Source of the DNA: JABDMH01 sp050298535
GTDB lineage: Bacteria; Bacteroidota; Bacteroidia; Chitinophagales; Saprospiraceae
NCBI GenBank assembly: GCA_050298535.1
Contig: JBNKUI010000026.1
Span: forward strand, 42,243 to 106,242
Length of the DNA stretch: 64,000 nt
Direction of reading: 5' to 3'
Part shown: positions 62,632-64,000 of the stretch, one piece after another
Layout of the letters: each line of letters begins with the position of its first letter
Position numbering within the stretch: position 1 is the first letter of the stretch
Made by a program: the position numbers and the translations under genes
Notes under the pieces: generated by a model
What the model was told of the DNA's origin: nothing
Database searches by the model: none
The model's input: only the letters and a program-made list of their open reading frames with translations

Positions 62632-62758
62632 GTTAAAAAAAAGATGGTATATATCTCAAAATGGTCATTTTGAATGCTCTTGTCGAATGGTAAAATACTT
62701 TGGTAAACTGCCTTAGGCAATGAATTTTTATTTCCAGATGCCTCCGGCGGCCAGCTTT

Positions 62759-62798
62759 TGGCAGTCCCGATGATATCCATCGGGAGGCAAAACTGCCA
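62759..62798. repeat. Strong imperfect hairpin
   Basis: TGGCAGT-CCCGATG-ATATC-CATCGGG-AGGCAAA-ACTGCCA: a 14-bp stem interrupted by a 7-nt one-sided bulge, 5-nt loop. No gene depends on it visibly. May be an intergenic repeat of the REP type or a terminator. No T-run on the plus strand; on the minus strand it follows the weak ORF ending at 62803. Confidence 0.6.
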
Positions 62799-62802
62799 GC
62801 CG

Positions 62803-62979
62803 TTACCCTTGGTCGGTCACACTAAGCGATCTTCCGCTATACAAAATAAACTCGCGGATATTCCTGAGTAATATATATCTTCCTTGGTAGCACAGTGGTT
62901 CTGGCTGTCTTCCCGCTTCCATCTGCTCATACAGTATTTTGTATGGCCACTTCAGATCACTTGTGTGACGCTCGCCCAA
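62803..62979 (-). pseudogene. Possible gene fragment, unrecognised
   Basis: Open frame of 58 codons with TTG as the only possible start. It encodes a protein-like chain (HTSDLKWPYKILYEQMEAG, CYQGRYILLRNIREFILYSG) that would suit a folded domain, but it has no ATG and is closed by a stop just upstream. It lies between the copies 1 and 2 of the 20-mer repeat and is followed by the hairpin at 62759-62798. Best read as a decayed fragment. Confidence 0.25.
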
Positions 62980-63053
62980 TGCTAAAAGGCTGGAATTTAG
63001 ACTCTACAAAAAACCATCATGTCATAAATTGGGCTAACACATATTTCTAGACA

Positions 63054-63080
63054 AAAGCAGGACGTCGGATTCAAAGTGGC
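63054..63080 (+). repeat. Dispersed 20-mer repeat, copy 2
   Basis: Identical to copy 1 over 27 bp (AAAGCA plus the 20-mer and C), 449 bp downstream. The following sequence differs. Confidence 0.75.
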
Positions 63081-63690
63081 CCTGAGAGAATGGTGGCATG
63101 TGTCCAAAAGCTAGAATAAATCATTCAATTGTATTCTTACTCGCAGATGTTGATCGGAACACGTACTGAGAGCCTTATTTTCTCACTGGAGTATTTAGCG
63201 GAGATTATTCTCTTTTTCATGTAGCCACTTTTATGGTAGCTAACAGTTTCAATAAGAAAATACAGCGATTATGCCAGCTTTCAAGCTCGGGACGAAAAGT
63301 ACGAGGCAGAGAGCCACATACCCAATGACCAGAGTGAGAGATCGCCACCTATTGAATTCGACTAGACTTTTGATTCTTTGGGGCAATGCCAAAGAATGCC
63401 CCACGCAGTGGACCTTGAGCTAAGATCCAAGACAGACTATATATAAAAAGACATAAACCCTGAGCATCCAGCAAGACCTACAAAAAGTTATTCCTGATTG
63501 TCCTCCGAATTTTGGAAAACTATTCGAATTTTTGCTTGCCCGCTATGCTTTGGGGACCGGAGCTTTAGCGCAGGTCACTGTCCATGGTCTGAAGCCTTGG
63601 CGTAAGACCGTTTTCCCCGGCAGCCGAAGCAGAAGCGAAGGTTGCTCGCAAGCTGTGAAAACCGGGAGTCAGCCCGCTTTTTCTTAAGCA

Positions 63691-63901
63691 GGACGTCGGA
63701 TTCAAAGTGGCCCCTTTATCGGTGTCCGGTGTCCGGTTTATAGATTGTAGATACCGATATACCGTTGACCGTTTTGTTAAATAAAAAAGAATGGACGTCG
63801 GATTCAAAGTGGCCCCTTTATCGGTATCCGGTGTCCGGTGTCCGGTATCCGGTTTATAGATTGTAGATACCGATATAGCGTTGACCGTTTTGTTAAATAA
63901 A
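63691..63901 (+). repeat. Tandem duplication carrying repeat copies 3 and 4 and a variable heptamer run
   Basis: Two near-identical units, 63691-63785 (95 bp) and 63793-63901 (109 bp), each starting with the 20-mer and ending TTTTGTTAAATAAA. Inside, the heptamer CGGTGTC/CGGTATC occurs twice in the first unit and four times in the second, which accounts exactly for the 14-bp length difference. The remaining differences are few. Confidence 0.8.
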
Positions 63902-63933
63902 CATATTAATAATAATCATCATATTTACCGCTG

Positions 63934-64000
63934 TTAGTATGTTGATAACCTTAGTCTCTCATACGCATTTGGCGTCTTCTTACCTAGGGCTCTGTGTGGT
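63934..64000 (-). CDS. IS3/IS481-type transposase, C-terminal end only
   Basis: The frame enters from the right edge and stops at 63934. Its 21 visible residues, PHRALGKKTPNAYERLRL and three more, match the end of DDE integrase-core transposases (RPHRALGxxTP motif after the catalytic core). The gene's main part lies outside the window. It marks the right boundary as mobile-element DNA and fits the repeats to its left. Confidence 0.6.
   Translation of the reverse strand, partial: PHRALGKKTPNAYERLRLSTY

Noticed and set aside
63565..63807. 80-codon minus-strand frame over the tandem duplication
   Set aside because: It reads across the 20-mer repeat copies and the variable heptamers. Its peptide has no domain, and repeat DNA can keep frames open by chance.
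62605..63813. CRISPR-like array
   Set aside because: The 20-mer copies are too few and spaced 449, 632 and about 105 bp; no constant spacer size and no cas gene.

Overview
The window looks like a chromosomal segment from a free-living, aerobic, probably marine member of the Bacteroidota (Saprospira/Lewinella-like). The basis is family content: large secreted proteins with BspA-type 25-residue repeats, secreted DUF1080/PA14 and BNR_4 proteins, Gfo/Idh/MocA oxidoreductases with exported-protein leaders, an M43 protease ending in a coat-hanger-like beta segment, and GMC oxidoreductase plus gluconate-dehydrogenase-subunit-3 pairs. Shine-Dalgarno signals are weak. No rRNA, tRNA, CRISPR array or prophage was seen.

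Layout. 1-1462: 5' part of katG (minus strand), cut by the window edge. 1.8-4.0 kb: a small membrane protein, a glutathione peroxidase and a nitrilase. 4.1-10.7 kb: minus-strand cluster for periplasmic sugar oxidation, made of a sorbosone-dehydrogenase-like propeller fused to a blue-copper domain, a DUF1080-PA14 lipoprotein, a GMC oxidoreductase and its small TAT-exported subunit. 11.2-18.2 kb: two paralogous giant surface proteins built from PKD-like domains and variable runs of 25-residue repeats, each preceded by the same 80-bp element. 18.6-31.3 kb: TRIC channel, tannase-like esterase, M3 peptidase, DapA-like lyase, fasciclin lipoprotein, Gfo/Idh/MocA plus DoxX, MaoC hydratase and a double GNAT. 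31.3-34.5 kb: SRPBCC-GyrI protein and the threonine-to-glycine pair kbl and tdh. 34.8-45.8 kb: GNATs, a pentaheme cytochrome, Nudix, a TPR regulator-like protein, sterol desaturase, GrpB, BNR_4 and alpha/beta hydrolases, and a 61-residue peptide. 45.9-50.1 kb: FG-GAP protein plus a second subunit-3/GMC pair. 50.1-52.4 kb: a four-gene membrane redox operon (two microproteins, a ferric-reductase-like/Rieske fusion, a Cys-rich anchored protein). 52.5-62.5 kb: DoxX, Crp, sulfotransferase-like, Gfo/Idh/MocA, esterase, M43 protease, AraC and a YefM-YoeB-like toxin-antitoxin pair. 62.5-64.0 kb: repeat-rich DNA ending in the 3' end of an IS3/IS481-type transposase.

How it fits together. Much of the window concerns uptake and oxidative handling of plant or algal material in the periplasm: oxidation of sugars by GMC enzymes, hydrolysis of oxidised glycosides (DUF1080), ester cleavage (tannase-like and two other esterases), and electron disposal through cupredoxin, cytochrome c and the Rieske/ferric-reductase module. 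Peroxide defence (KatG, GPx) fits an aerobe. The most unusual items are the two modular repeat proteins with their duplicated upstream element, the four-gene Rieske operon with microproteins, the cupredoxin fusion, a GMC paralogue with a changed active-site segment, the possible GG-leader peptide at 45.6-45.8 kb, and the same-orientation 20-mer repeats at the right end.
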